Shown: positions 1-9,034 of the stretch, piece by piece
Numbering within the stretch: position 1 is the stretch's first letter
Layout: the number at the start of each line of letters is the position of its first letter
Source of the DNA: Rhizobiaceae bacterium
GTDB lineage: Bacteria; Pseudomonadota; Alphaproteobacteria; Rhizobiales; Rhizobiaceae
Direction: 5' to 3'
DNA length: 64,000 nucleotides
Assembly (NCBI GenBank): GCA_905339215.1
Contig: CAJPFN010000014.1
Span: 186,001 to 250,000, forward strand
The notes under the pieces: model-generated
Told to the model about the DNA's origin: nothing
Seen by the model: the letters and a program-made list of their open reading frames with translations, nothing else
Database searches by the model: none
Program-made: the position numbers and the translations under genes

Positions 1-1188
1 GAAGCCGATCGGAGCGTCGAGGCGCTCGCTGTATCTGAACAGGAGGTCCGAATAGGAGGCGCCGCCCGACGCATTGGCGACGTAGGCCGCTCCGTTGATG
101 CCGCCGTCGCGCAGCAGCCTGACGTCGCCTCCGGACGCGGTGTCAACGGCCGGGTTGATGGCGATCAGGCCGGCCAGTCCGGTGCTGATCGTGGCGTCTG
201 CAGGCAGGTCCGGCCCTCCCGGCCAGGTGAACAGGCCGGCCATGTCGGGCAGCAGGCCTGCGCCGCTCGGATCCGTCTCCGCGAAGGAAACGATCAGGCC
301 GCGGGCGATTTCGTCGAGTTGGCTCTGCATCGTGCCAGCGACGGTGTCGCGCAGCTGCAGCATCGCCGCGAGGCTTCCGTCGGCGGACGTGTTGGCGCCG
401 TTGCCCGAACCCAAAGGGACGCCGTCGATCAGGATCGCGTTCCCTGCGGCGGACGCCGAGTAGGACTGGACTGGCGTGAAGGTGACGCTCCGCGGGACGG
501 ATTCGAAAAGCGTCACGCCGCTCGCGGTCGTGATGACCATGTCGTTGTTGGCGCGCGAGATCGTCGACACCGGCACGAGTTCGGCGATCTGTTTCAGCAG
601 TGAATCGCGCTGGTCGAGCGCGTCGGACGCGTCGGTACCCGCCTGGGTGGCGTGGATGATGGTATTGTTCGCGGCCTGGAACTGCGACAGCAGGTCGTTC
701 AGGCGGGCGACGGATACCGAAATGTCCTGATCGATCTGGCTGCGGAATGTCTGGATCGCGTCGGTGCCGTTGTTCAGCGCGTTGGCGAGCTGGCGCGCCG
801 CCTCGACGGTGTTCTCCGCCAGGTTCTCGTTCGACGGCGTGGTGGCGTACGACTGCAACGCCTCCTGCAGCTTGCCGATCAGCGTCGAGGCGGAGCGGGC
901 GTTCTCCACGCCGTTCACTTGGAGCGTGAGGTTGTCGATGCCTGTCAGCAGCGTCGACTGGGCGTTGTAGGATGACAGCGCTGCGAGATTGTTGCGGAAG
1001 AGTGCGGCGTTCGTTGAACGCTGAATGGTGAGCGCGGTCGCGCCGGGCGCGGTTCTGACGAGCACCGCGGACCGGCGCGAGTAATCCGGATTCTGCGCAT
1101 TGGTGATGTTCTGGGAAACGACACTGGTTTGCCGCGCTGTGTTGAGAAGCGATCGTTGCGCGATGCCCAGTGCGGAAGTAAGCGACAT
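1..1188 (-). CDS. flgK: Flagellar hook-associated protein 1 FlgK (3' end off the window)
   Basis: FlgK is the first hook-filament junction protein and is exported to the tip of the hook. The reading frame starts with ATG at 1188 (MSLTSALGIAQRSL) and stays open to the left edge, so about 396 residues are seen and the C-terminus is missing. The N-terminus carries the rod/hook/HAP signature, including the TSVVSQNITNAQNPDYSRR segment, followed by long coiled helices and the DQRDSLLKQIAEL block typical of FlgK. It follows flgE by 31 bases on the same strand, the usual rhizobial flgE-flgK order; flgL would be expected just outside the window. Confidence 0.93.
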   Translation of the reverse strand, partial: MSLTSALGIAQRSLLNTARQTSVVSQNITNAQNPDYSRRSAVLVRTAPGATALTIQRSTNAALFRNNLAALSSYNAQSTLLTGIDNLTLQVNGVENARSASTLIGKLQEALQSYATTPSNENLAENTVEAARQLANALNNGTDAIQTFRSQIDQDISVSVARLNDLLSQFQAANNTIIHATQAGTDASDALDQRDSLLKQIAELVPVSTISRANNDMVITTASGVTLFESVPRSVTFTPVQSYSASAAGNAILIDGVPLGSGNGANTSADGSLAAMLQLRDTVAGTMQSQLDEIARGLIVSFAETDPSGAGLLPDMAGLFTWPGGPDLPADATISTGLAGLIAINPAVDTASGGDVRLLRDGGINGAAYVANASGGASYSDLLFRYSERLDAPIGF

Positions 1189-1219
1189 TCTTATGCCTTT
1201 GGCGACATATGCGTATCCG

Positions 1220-2479
1220 TCACCGCTTCAGGTTCACGAGAACGTCGAGGAGGTCGGCGCCGGTCTGGAACACTTTCGAGTTCGCCGTGTAGTTGCGCTG
1301 CGCCTCGATCATCTCGGTCAGTTCCTGAGCGATATCGACGTTTGAAGATTCGAGTGCACCCGACACGACCGTGCCGAACCCGCTCTCGTTGGGGAAGCCG
1401 ATGCGGACGTTCCCGGAATCGTTGCTCTCGGCATAGATGTTGCCGGGCAGGACCGTCAGCTGGTCCGGGCTGATCACGGTCGCGAGCGGGATGCGATAGA
1501 GCGGCTTGACCTCGCCATTCTCGAAGACCGCGGAGAGGATGCCGTCTTCCGAGATCTGGATGCTGTCGATGGCGCTCGGGCCGTTTCCGTTCACCGTCGC
1601 CTCGTAGACGGCATATCCGGTGGCGAGCTGGCTCATCGAGCCGAGGTCGAGCTCCAGCGTGCTGCCGTTGGGGATCGCGATGCTGATGTCGCCGCCGCTG
1701 GTCAGCTGCCCGTTGGTGCCGTCGAAGGTCAGCGTCTGGGTGGCAATGGCCGGGGCGGAGTAGGGGAACGACGTCGTTCCGCCGGTCGCCGCGTCCGCCT
1801 TGTTGTACACCGCAATCTCCCACTCGTTGTCGGCCGTCTTCGTGAAGTAGACGTCGAGCATGACCTGGGAGCCGAGATTGTCGTAGGCCACCAGCGACGA
1901 CTTCGCCGTGTAGGTCGACGTGGCGGCGTTGTCCGAGGGAAGATCGCCCGCGGCGACGATTTCTGCGGTGGAGGGCAGGTTGGCGGCGAACGAGCCGAGG
2001 GTGGAGGGCAGCGCGATCTGGGCCGATTCCGTGATCGAGATCGTCTCCAGTCCGCCGAAACCGTTGGCAGTCGCGCTCGGCGTGCCGTTGGCGTAGCTGT
2101 AGCCGGTCAGGTAGAAGCCGGCTGCGTTGACGAAGTGGCCTTCGCCGTCCGGCACGAACGAACCTGCACGCGTCAGAAAGTTGGTGCCCGTCGCGTCCTG
2201 GACGACAAAGAAGCCGTCGCCGTTGACCGCAAGGTCCGTCACCGAGGTCGTGTAGTTCAGCACGCCCTGTTGGGACACCTCGTAGCGCATGGCGGTCGTG
2301 ATGCCGCCGGAATTGTAGCTGCCCGGCGCATTGGGGACGATGAGGGTGGAGAACTCCGCCTTCGCGCGCTTGTAGCCGTTGGTGTTGGAGTTTGCGATGT
2401 TGTCGGCGACCGCCGACAAACGGTTCGATTGACCGTTCATGCCGGACACGCCGGTCCGCATCATCCCGGTAAGGCTCAT
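1220..2479 (-). CDS. flgE: Flagellar hook protein FlgE
   Basis: FlgE is the structural subunit of the flagellar hook. The 419-residue protein begins with the flagellar rod/hook signature (MSLTGMMRTGVSGMNGQSN, then ADNIANSNTNGYKRA), has a FlaE-type middle domain and ends in the conserved C-terminal module (VSGALESSNVDIAQELTEMI, QRNYTANSKVFQTGADLL). The ATG at 2479 is preceded by GAGGA. A 140-base gap separates it from ftcR, enough for a promoter. FtcR/Rem proteins activate the flgE promoter region in related rhizobia and Brucella, so FtcR is the likely activator here. That link is inferred from family knowledge and gene order. Confidence 0.95.
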   Translation of the reverse strand: MSLTGMMRTGVSGMNGQSNRLSAVADNIANSNTNGYKRAKAEFSTLIVPNAPGSYNSGGITTAMRYEVSQQGVLNYTTSVTDLAVNGDGFFVVQDATGTNFLTRAGSFVPDGEGHFVNAAGFYLTGYSYANGTPSATANGFGGLETISITESAQIALPSTLGSFAANLPSTAEIVAAGDLPSDNAATSTYTAKSSLVAYDNLGSQVMLDVYFTKTADNEWEIAVYNKADAATGGTTSFPYSAPAIATQTLTFDGTNGQLTSGGDISIAIPNGSTLELDLGSMSQLATGYAVYEATVNGNGPSAIDSIQISEDGILSAVFENGEVKPLYRIPLATVISPDQLTVLPGNIYAESNDSGNVRIGFPNESGFGTVVSGALESSNVDIAQELTEMIEAQRNYTANSKVFQTGADLLDVLVNLKR

Positions 2480-2619
2480 GGTGAATAATCCTCAGATCCG
2501 CCGCAACCTGAAATCAGATTAGTTGTCGGGACTTGCGTGAAGCTGTTTGGGCGAAGCATTTCGACTGCCTTGTTCCCCGCTTCGACTTCGCCGCCTTGAG
2601 GACTGCGGCGATCGTAGCG

Positions 2620-3288
2620 TCAGAGACTGAGGCGGTAGCCGAGGAAACGCTTCGAATCGATCGGATCGAAGCCGAGCTTCTCACGCAGCTTCTTGCGCAG
2701 TTTGCTGATGTGGCTTTCGACGACGTTTTCCTCGACCTCGTCGTCGAAGATTCCGTAGATCGAATTGAAGACCTGGGTCTTGGTCAGGCGCCGGCCGAAA
2801 TTGTCCGCCAGCAGCTCGAGGATCCGACGTTCGCGGCGAGGTAGAGGTAGAGGCTCGCCGTTGATTTCGGGATCCCTGCCGTCCGCGAAGATGCGCATCG
2901 GGCCGATCTGCGAATAGCTCGGCTCCTGTTGCTGGCGGCGACGGATCGCCGAGATGCGCGCCAGGATTTCCCGGGGGTGGACCGGTTTGCGCACGACGTC
3001 GTCGACGCCGGACTCGAAGAGCCGGAGCGTGTTCTCGAGGGAATGCTGTTCGCTCAGCGCAATCACCGGAGCACTTGTGCGCTCGCGGATCATCCGGGGC
3101 GAGAAATGCTGGCTTTCGCATTCGCCGATGAGGAACGCGCCCACCGACTTCAGGTCTGCCTCGGCGGCTGTGCTCACCCACTCGCCGAATTCATTGCCGC
3201 CGAAGCCCGTGCTGGCGATGCCTTCGCGCCCGAAAAGCGAGGAAAAACCTTCTTTTACGCGCTCACGCTCGTCCACTATCACGATCAT
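2620..3288 (-). CDS. ftcR: Flagellar transcriptional activator FtcR/Rem (OmpR-type, atypical receiver)
   Basis: This is an OmpR-family two-domain regulator of 222 residues. The N-terminal half is receiver-like and the C-terminal half is a winged helix ([19 protein letters not shown], then [18 protein letters not shown]). Its position between the fliK/transglycosylase genes and flgE matches ftcR of Brucella and rem of Sinorhizobium, the master activators of late flagellar genes. I chose the ATG at 3288 ([11 protein letters not shown]) because GGAGGGCGGG stands just upstream; an in-frame start at 3330 adds 14 unlike residues. The stretch AFLIGECES stands where a receiver would carry its phosphoacceptor Asp, so control by phosphorylation is doubtful. 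Confidence 0.88.
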   Translation of the reverse strand: MIVIVDERERVKEGFSSLFGREGIASTGFGGNEFGEWVSTAAEADLKSVGAFLIGECESQHFSPRMIRERTSAPVIALSEQHSLENTLRLFESGVDDVVRKPVHPREILARISAIRRRQQQEPSYSQIGPMRIFADGRDPEINGEPLPLPRRERRILELLADNFGRRLTKTQVFNSIYGIFDDEVEENVVESHISKLRKKLREKLGFDPIDSKRFLGYRLSL

Positions 3289-3449
3289 CGGCCCGCCCTC
3301 CGAATCAGTTGTCAACGTCGCCCTCGACAACGGGTATCCGCTGCCGGGAATCTTGGAAAACCGTCATTTCTTGTGAGTCAGTTCTTGGGAATCCCGCCGC
3401 TCACCCGCGCGATCGGATTCCGCTATGGCTCATAATTAGTTAGGTATGG

Positions 3450-3465
3450 TTAACAAATGGTTAAC
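3450..3465. promoter_or_regulatory. CtrA-type binding box upstream of ftcR
   Basis: The sequence TTAACAAATGGTTAAC fits the full CtrA consensus TTAA-N7-TTAAC exactly. It lies about 160 bases upstream of the ftcR start, in the gap between the transglycosylase gene and ftcR. CtrA is the cell-cycle regulator of alphaproteobacteria and often controls flagellar genes. Binding is inferred from the sequence only. Confidence 0.6.
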
Positions 3466-3525
3466 GCCCGCCTCGGGGCACCTCCGGGGTGCCGTCCGGT
3501 CGAGGACGACGACGGTCGCTCCGGT

Positions 3526-4110
3526 TCACGAGGCGCAGAAGTCGCGGGCGTTCTGAGTCCATTTGCCGAAGCCGGTCGCCACCATGTTGGCGATGACACG
3601 GCAGATGTAGCGCTTCTGCGCCGGGTCGTTGTCCGGCCCGGCGTGATAGCGTGCGACCGCCATCGACCAGGTTTTGTGTTTCGCCTTCAGCCGCACCAGG
3701 AAGCGCGCTGCGTAGTCGACGTTGGCGTGCGGATCCAGCATCTCGCCCAAGCCGGAGAAATGCTCGGAATGGTAGTGGTGATTGATCTGCATGCAGCCCA
3801 GGTCGATGAGCTTGCTGCCGCGTTTTGTGGCCGCCTTGAACTCGGCGATCGCTTCGGCGGGCGAATTGGCAAAGACGGCGCGGCCCTCGATGTTGAGGGC
3901 GTAGGGCTGCAGGCTGCCCTTGCGACCGGTCTCGGTTAGCCCGACTGCGTAGAGGATGCCCTCGGGAACTCCGTATCGAGCCGATGCCCGCAGGATCTCG
4001 GCTTCGCAGGCGTTGCCGCCTTCACTTGCGGCGCTGCTATATGTAGACGCCGCTACCGCTGCGAATGCTAGGAGCGTGGCTTTCGCCAGTCGAACGCGGT
4101 TCCTGTCCAT
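3526..4110 (-). CDS. Flagellar-cluster lytic transglycosylase (SLT domain)
   Basis: This 194-residue secreted protein probably cuts peptidoglycan to let the flagellar rod through. It has an N-terminal signal peptide (hydrophobic LLAFAAVAAS followed by an Ala-rich cleavage region near residue 29). The SLT/lysozyme-like fold shows the catalytic Glu in GLTETG (Glu60), the LGCMQINHHYH motif and YHAGPDN. The ATG at 4110 lies 74 bases inside fliK, so the signal peptide is coded within the overlap. The position between fliK and ftcR equals that of orf38 in Sinorhizobium. It likely replaces the muramidase half of FlgJ, which is absent here. Confidence 0.88.
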   Translation of the reverse strand: MDRNRVRLAKATLLAFAAVAASTYSSAASEGGNACEAEILRASARYGVPEGILYAVGLTETGRKGSLQPYALNIEGRAVFANSPAEAIAEFKAATKRGSKLIDLGCMQINHHYHSEHFSGLGEMLDPHANVDYAARFLVRLKAKHKTWSMAVARYHAGPDNDPAQKRYICRVIANMVATGFGKWTQNARDFCAS

Positions 4111-5647
4111 GATCGCGATCCGGTGAATCGAAGTGCTGGTTCCTGCTGTCGGGATTTCCGGAACTGCCGCTGTTGCGGGCGTCGTGGCCGGCGAAGGCTG
4201 GCGTTCCGGCGCCGTTGGCCTCGCGGGCGGCGGCGTTCGACTGCGGTGGCTGCTGAATCGTCACCTGGTCGACGGCGATGCCCTGCGCGCGCAGCGCTTT
4301 GATGATTGTGTCGCTCTCGTTCGTAAGCTTGCGGTGCGCTTCGACCGTGTCGACCTCGATTTCTATTGAAAGTTGACCGCCGACCATGCTCAGTCTGGCT
4401 GTCACCTGCCCGAGTTCGTGCGGTCGCAGCTGTATCTTGAGCGACTGCATGGTTCCATTGGCGACCCCATCGTCTTGGTTCGCCACGACGACCTTTTGGG
4501 CAGTGGTGGCCCCGGCCACGTTCGAAGCCAGCGCCTGGACAACCTGTGTGGGAACGCCCTGCGCCTGTCCGGGCTGTGGTAGGGACACCGGGACCGGCGT
4601 GGCGCGCTCGGCGGCGCGGCCGGTACCGTCCGGAAGTTCCCTTGGACTCGCGGATTGGTCGCCCGCCTCGTCGGTAGAGGTCGGCTGCGTCTGCGGTTTC
4701 GCGGCAACATCTCCCGTGTCGCCGGTCTCGGCAACCGTCGTTCCGGGATTGACATCTGCCTGCGCCTTGCTCGTGGCCGCACCGGCCTGCGCGGCCGGGG
4801 CTCGTCCCGTTTGCGTGGACATGAGGTTCAACCTGGCGAGCAGCGACAGCGACGCGCTCGCCGCCGAGGTGGCACCCGCCTGCGGCGTCGCGGCGGAGAC
4901 TACCGTCACCTGGTTGCGGCGCAGGTTGTCATCCCGTGTCTCGGCGACGCGGGAGGCCGCTTCGGCAGCCGGCCTCGTTTCGGCAGCCGGCCTCGTTTCC
5001 GCAGCCGGCCGCGTCTCCGCCGCCGGCCGGATTTCCAATGCCGGACGGGGATCCGCTGTCGCTCGGTCTTCCAACACCGGACTTGGATCCGTCGTCGCTG
5101 GGGCTTCCAACGCCGGACGCGGATCCGTCGTCGCTCGGGTATCGATCGTACGCCGTGGCTCCGAGTGACCAGCGGAGGCGGTGTCGCCCGGTGCCGTATC
5201 CTTCAGCGGCTTTGATGCCTTTGGAGCCTCTGGCTGCGCCTCGGCACTGACTGTCTGGCTGACGGCAACATCTATGCCGTCGGCAGGCGTTCCGCCCGTC
5301 TCCTTATCCTGCGGAAGGACGATCCGCAGCAACGGTAGGAAGCCGGCCGCCGCGTCCGGCGGCCTGTCGGTTACCGTTGCGTCATGCGACGTAGCGGACG
5401 CCGCCGCATCCGCCGACGTTTCGAGTTCCGTCCCGTCGTGGTCAGCCACGTCCGCGGTTAACGCCTCATCTGCGGCCACGAGGATATCGGCGCCGTTTGG
5501 TTCGTCCGAAGGCGTGTCGCCCAGGTCGACCTTGGACAGGAGGCGATCGAAAGTCCCCGGCCCCTGTTCGACGCGCGCGTGGCTACGTCCGTGCAGACCG
5601 GGCGCGCCGGCGCTCTGGTGCCGGACCATGGGCGGCAACGCGTTCAT
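4037..5647 (-). CDS. fliK: Flagellar hook-length control protein FliK
   Basis: FliK measures hook length and switches the export gate from hook to filament substrates. The protein has 536 residues. The first 400 are low-complexity, rich in Ala, Thr and Pro, with internal repeats. The C-terminal domain holds the Flg_hook signature (LKIQLRPHELGQVTARLSMV, then IEIEVDTVEAHRKL and LRAQGIAVDQVTI). The ATG at 5647 overlaps the motC stop as ATGA. In rhizobia this gene was first called motD and sits exactly here, after motC. Its 3' end overlaps the next gene by 74 bases. Confidence 0.9.
   Translation of the reverse strand: MNALPPMVRHQSAGAPGLHGRSHARVEQGPGTFDRLLSKVDLGDTPSDEPNGADILVAADEALTADVADHDGTELETSADAAASATSHDATVTDRPPDAAAGFLPLLRIVLPQDKETGGTPADGIDVAVSQTVSAEAQPEAPKASKPLKDTAPGDTASAGHSEPRRTIDTRATTDPRPALEAPATTDPSPVLEDRATADPRPALEIRPAAETRPAAETRPAAETRPAAEAASRVAETRDDNLRRNQVTVVSAATPQAGATSAASASLSLLARLNLMSTQTGRAPAAQAGAATSKAQADVNPGTTVAETGDTGDVAAKPQTQPTSTDEAGDQSASPRELPDGTGRAAERATPVPVSLPQPGQAQGVPTQVVQALASNVAGATTAQKVVVANQDDGVANGTMQSLKIQLRPHELGQVTARLSMVGGQLSIEIEVDTVEAHRKLTNESDTIIKALRAQGIAVDQVTIQQPPQSNAAAREANGAGTPAFAGHDARNSGSSGNPDSRNQHFDSPDRDHGQEPRSTGESHAPSIRSGSGVYI
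4961..5137 (-). repeat. Short in-frame tandem repeats inside fliK
   Basis: Two arrays of in-phase repeats stand side by side in fliK. Residues about 171-207 hold three 12-residue units of the type ATTDPRPALEAP (36-base period). Residues about 208-229 hold nearly four 6-residue units of PAAETR (18-base period). The period is a multiple of three, so copy number could change without breaking the frame. Confidence 0.8.
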
Positions 5648-7083
5648 TCTTCTTCCTTCTCGAGCAGGTCATCGATGTCCTGGAGCGTCTTGCGCGTCGA
5701 GCCGACGATATCGTCCAGCGACGGCTCGCCGGCCATCGCCTCCGCGCCGGGCGCCTCTGCAGCCTGGCCGTCCGGAGCGGCGGCGGGGGCCGCACCGTCG
5801 GCCGTGACCGCGGCTTCCGCTATCGCTGGAGATCCCTCCGCGCCTGCATCCGCAGCGGGAGCCGCGGTGTCGTTCCCGGCGGAGGCGCCAGCCCCCGCGT
5901 CCGGTAGATCTGCGGCTGCGGTCTCGCGCGGCGCGGGCGCAGGTTCGGCTTCGCCGTCGCGGGCGTCGGCCTGTACCGGCCGCGCAGGCTCGCCGACGCT
6001 GGCAGGCGCGTCGGAGACTTGCATGTCGGGCGAATTCAGCGGTGACAAGGTGACGCCCCTGACGATCTCTCTCGCGGCATCGAGAAGACGTATGTCGCGC
6101 TTCGACAGGGTATTGCGATCGATCGCATCCAGTCGCCTTGCGACCTCCTCGATCGACTGGGTCGTGACCGAGGCGAGGGCATTGTAGAACGCGGCGCGCG
6201 GATCTTCCGGCCCATCGGCTTTGCCGCTCACCAGCCGGGCCCTCGCCGAAGCGAACTCCGCCAGTTCCGTGTAGCCGGCGATCGCGCTCTTTCGCGCAAT
6301 GCGGAGGTAGACGGCGAGTTGCTGCTCGGCGTTCATCGCCGAGACGACTTCCTCGACCGCTTGGAGGTCGAGACCTTCGCGCAGCGCGACCACCCCGTTG
6401 ATGAAGCCGTCGGCGAAATGGCTGGCATAGGGTGAGCGCAGGAAGCGGCGGGAGTATTGTTCGGAGGCTCTGAGGAAGCGCTCGCGGTCCTGGATCGACG
6501 TCGCAATCGAGATCGAGCGGCGAAGGGCGGCCTCCTCGACCAGCGTCCCCGGCGCGTAGAGACGGGCGAGGTCGAGCAGCGGGAGTGCCTTTTCCGGGCG
6601 CTGCAGGGCGCTGATCGTGCCTTTCACGAGCGCCAGGAATGCTCCGATGTGCGGCGGCTCCTTTGCAGGATCGAGTGAAGATAGCTGCGAGGCGGCCTTG
6701 CCCGGATTGCTCTTGAAATAGGCGACGAGGCCAGCCGTGAGTGCGGCATCGTGTTGATCGAGTTGGAGGCCGGCAGCGACGGTCTCCAGCGTCTTCGGAT
6801 TTCCGCCGCTCATGCCGTAGATGACCAGGGCCTCGAAGTTGCGCCGGTCGGCGTACTCGTCCGGGCTCGCCGAGAGCAGCCGCCTGTCGATCATCTCGAT
6901 CATCTTCTTCTGCATCGGCAGGGCCGCGTGATCGCCGTCGGCGATCCGGTCCTGGACGATCTGCAGCGAGCGGACCATCTGGTAGGGCGCGAGCGCCGGA
7001 GCCTTTTGGTCGGCCGCCGCGGCGTGGCACCAGGGGACCACCTGGACCAGCAGCGCGATGCCGATGGCCGTCCTGGCAATCAA
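5644..7083 (-). CDS. motC: Periplasmic motor protein MotC
   Basis: MotC is a periplasmic protein of rhizobia that binds the periplasmic part of MotB and tunes motor speed. The 479-residue product has a signal peptide (ending near CHAAAADQ), an all-helical middle with the phrase [20 protein letters not shown] and a low-complexity Ala/Pro/Glu/Asp tail. The start is TTG at 7083, overlapping the motB stop as TTGA, with GGAGACGGGGAG just upstream. The motB-motC-fliK order is that of Sinorhizobium and Brucella. Its folding partner MotE is also present in this window. Confidence 0.9.
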   Translation of the reverse strand: MIARTAIGIALLVQVVPWCHAAAADQKAPALAPYQMVRSLQIVQDRIADGDHAALPMQKKMIEMIDRRLLSASPDEYADRRNFEALVIYGMSGGNPKTLETVAAGLQLDQHDAALTAGLVAYFKSNPGKAASQLSSLDPAKEPPHIGAFLALVKGTISALQRPEKALPLLDLARLYAPGTLVEEAALRRSISIATSIQDRERFLRASEQYSRRFLRSPYASHFADGFINGVVALREGLDLQAVEEVVSAMNAEQQLAVYLRIARKSAIAGYTELAEFASARARLVSGKADGPEDPRAAFYNALASVTTQSIEEVARRLDAIDRNTLSKRDIRLLDAAREIVRGVTLSPLNSPDMQVSDAPASVGEPARPVQADARDGEAEPAPAPRETAAADLPDAGAGASAGNDTAAPAADAGAEGSPAIAEAAVTADGAAPAAAPDGQAAEAPGAEAMAGEPSLDDIVGSTRKTLQDIDDLLEKEEE

Positions 7084-8381
7084 CTCCCCGTCTCCAGAAG
7101 GATTTCGATCCGGCGGTTCGTCTCGGCGAAGGGGTCGTTCTTCACCTTCAGCTTGCGGTCTGCATAGCCGGACACCGAGACGATCCGCTCTTCGTCGAGC
7201 CCGGCGCGCGCCAGCATGTAGTAGGCGGCCTGTGCGCGTGCGGTCGACAGACGCCAGTTGTCATAGAGCTTCGACGTGAACGGGCGTCCGTCGGTGTGCC
7301 CGTTGATGACGATGTTGCCCTTTTCACCCTTCAGCACGGCCGAGATCTTCTCCATGGCCAGCACCAGGTCGCGGCGCGGTACCGCGGAACCGATCTCGAA
7401 CATGCCGACATTCAGCTGATCCGTGACGGAGATCATCACGCCGCGTTCCGTCGGGACGACCGAGATGCCGCCGAACATCTTGTCGTCTCCGCCGAACTCC
7501 TTGCGCAATACCTCGCCAATGCGTTCTGCCTCCGCGACGATCCTTTCCGTCGGCTTGTCCTGCGCCGGCTCGGTCGCCTCCGCGACCTGTTCGGCCGTCG
7601 GCCGCTGCTCGGGAAGCGGCGCGGCCGCAGGAAGCGTTGCCGGTTCCACGCCCCCGGCCTCGGCCGCCGGTGCGGGAAAGGCGGTCTGCAGATCGCTGGC
7701 CACTTCTGACGGGGTGGGCGCGCCCGCCGCCGGCTGGCCCGCCTCGTCGGCGAGTGGATTCGGTGCGGCGTCCTCCGCCATCGCCTGCTCGGGTTGGCTC
7801 TCGACTTCCTTCGACCAGAAATCCGGGGCGAAGGGATCGCGATAGGCCTCACCGCCGGAAGCGCCGGTCGCGGGACCCGCGTCCGCGGCGCCGCCGTCGC
7901 CCTTGGAACTGGTATTCTGCGCGATGCCGGTGTCGGCCGCGATCTCGGCGAGCACCGCATACGGGTTCTCGAAAAGATGCTGGTCTGTGTAGTTCTTCGC
8001 ATCGGTCGGATCGGCCTTGTTCTCGGCATCGGTCGCGCCGGCGGTCTTCGGGCCTTCCTCGGCAGGTTTCTTGGTCTCGGTCTCGGAGGTCTCCGTGGAA
8101 CTGTCGGCCGACTGCGGTCCTTCGCCGAGGCTGTCCAGGCCGCGTTTGGCGCTGTTGCGATCGACGAGCTTGACCGGATTGAAATAGCTCGCCACGGCGA
8201 CCTTCGTCTCCTCGTTGGCCGCGTTAATCAGCCACATGACAAGGAAGAAGCACATCATGGCGGTCATGAAGTCGGCGAACGCAATCTTCCATGCGCCGCC
8301 GTGGTGGCCGTCCTCGTGATCGCCGCCATGATGCTTGACGATGATGATTTCGTGTTGATGCTCGTTGCCGGCGAGGCTCAT
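7080..8381 (-). CDS. motB: Flagellar motor stator protein MotB
   Basis: MotB anchors the proton-driven stator to peptidoglycan. The N-terminus is His-rich and is followed by one membrane helix ([19 protein letters not shown]) with the critical proton-carrying Asp (about residue 37). A long periplasmic linker follows, then an OmpA-like peptidoglycan-binding domain ([38 protein letters not shown]). I chose the ATG at 8381, which overlaps the previous stop as ATGA; an ATG at 8411 would add ten residues. Its partner motA lies far away on the other strand, a rhizobial arrangement. Confidence 0.93.
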   Translation of the reverse strand: MSLAGNEHQHEIIIVKHHGGDHEDGHHGGAWKIAFADFMTAMMCFFLVMWLINAANEETKVAVASYFNPVKLVDRNSAKRGLDSLGEGPQSADSSTETSETETKKPAEEGPKTAGATDAENKADPTDAKNYTDQHLFENPYAVLAEIAADTGIAQNTSSKGDGGAADAGPATGASGGEAYRDPFAPDFWSKEVESQPEQAMAEDAAPNPLADEAGQPAAGAPTPSEVASDLQTAFPAPAAEAGGVEPATLPAAAPLPEQRPTAEQVAEATEPAQDKPTERIVAEAERIGEVLRKEFGGDDKMFGGISVVPTERGVMISVTDQLNVGMFEIGSAVPRRDLVLAMEKISAVLKGEKGNIVINGHTDGRPFTSKLYDNWRLSTARAQAAYYMLARAGLDEERIVSVSGYADRKLKVKNDPFAETNRRIEILLETGS

Positions 8382-9034
8382 CCGAATGCCGTTTCCATGG
8401 CCGTCGACCATTCGGAGATGCGGGTTTCGAACAGGCTCTCGTCGATACGGACGCTGAGATCCATCGACGCGCTTTCAGTGAAGTCGAAGAGGTCGACCCT
8501 TTCCCCGGCGGCCGCGCAAAGCGCTTCGTAAAGGGCCGGCGAACCGGTAATGCGGACGCGGACGCCTTCGGCGTCGCTCAGGGCGGCCTGCAGCGCTTCC
8601 GCCAGTGCGGCGACGGAACGCCGGGCGATGTCTTCCGTGAGCAGGGGGCCGAGTATCCGCGAGACCACGGTGGTGACGAGCCCCGTCACGGTCTCCTGTG
8701 CCGCGGCGAATTCGGTCGAAATGCGCCCCGCCAGCGTCTCCCCGGCTTCGCGCACGAGCGTGTCGATCTCGCCGGCATGGCGTTCGCGCTCGGCCTCCAG
8801 CATCGCCTCGTACTCTGCGGTCAGCCGCTCGGTCAGGTCCGCTTCGGCGCGTTCCACTGCCTCCCGGATACGCTCCTCGAGATCGTCGGCAACTGGCATC
8901 GGCTGCGGCAGTTCGATCGCCGGATAGTCATCGGCGGCCTCGGCTTCGGGAAAGGCGAAGGGCACGAGCTGTGGGGCGCGCGCGTCCCGGGAGCCGAAGT
9001 CCTCGAGAAAGTCCGCCAGGGCGGGCACGGACAT
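8378..9034 (-). CDS. FliH-like regulator of the flagellar export ATPase
   Basis: The 218-residue protein has a long Glu/Arg/Ala-rich helical middle (residues 50-125) and a C-terminal segment, [19 protein letters not shown], that resembles the end of FliH/YscL proteins. FliH binds the ATPase FliI and links it to the C-ring. No other fliH candidate is seen, and fliI and fliF are both here. The ATG at 9034 overlaps the fliF stop by one base (TGATG). The assignment rests on position and weak likeness, so it could also be an unrelated rhizobial flagellar protein. Confidence 0.6.
   Translation of the reverse strand: MSVPALADFLEDFGSRDARAPQLVPFAFPEAEAADDYPAIELPQPMPVADDLEERIREAVERAEADLTERLTAEYEAMLEAERERHAGEIDTLVREAGETLAGRISTEFAAAQETVTGLVTTVVSRILGPLLTEDIARRSVAALAEALQAALSDAEGVRVRITGSPALYEALCAAAGERVDLFDFTESASMDLSVRIDESLFETRISEWSTAMETAFG

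Noticed and set aside
4961-5137. Regular short repeats as a CRISPR array
   Set aside because: The periods are 18 and 36 bases with no unique spacers, the repeats are in frame inside fliK, and no cas gene is present.
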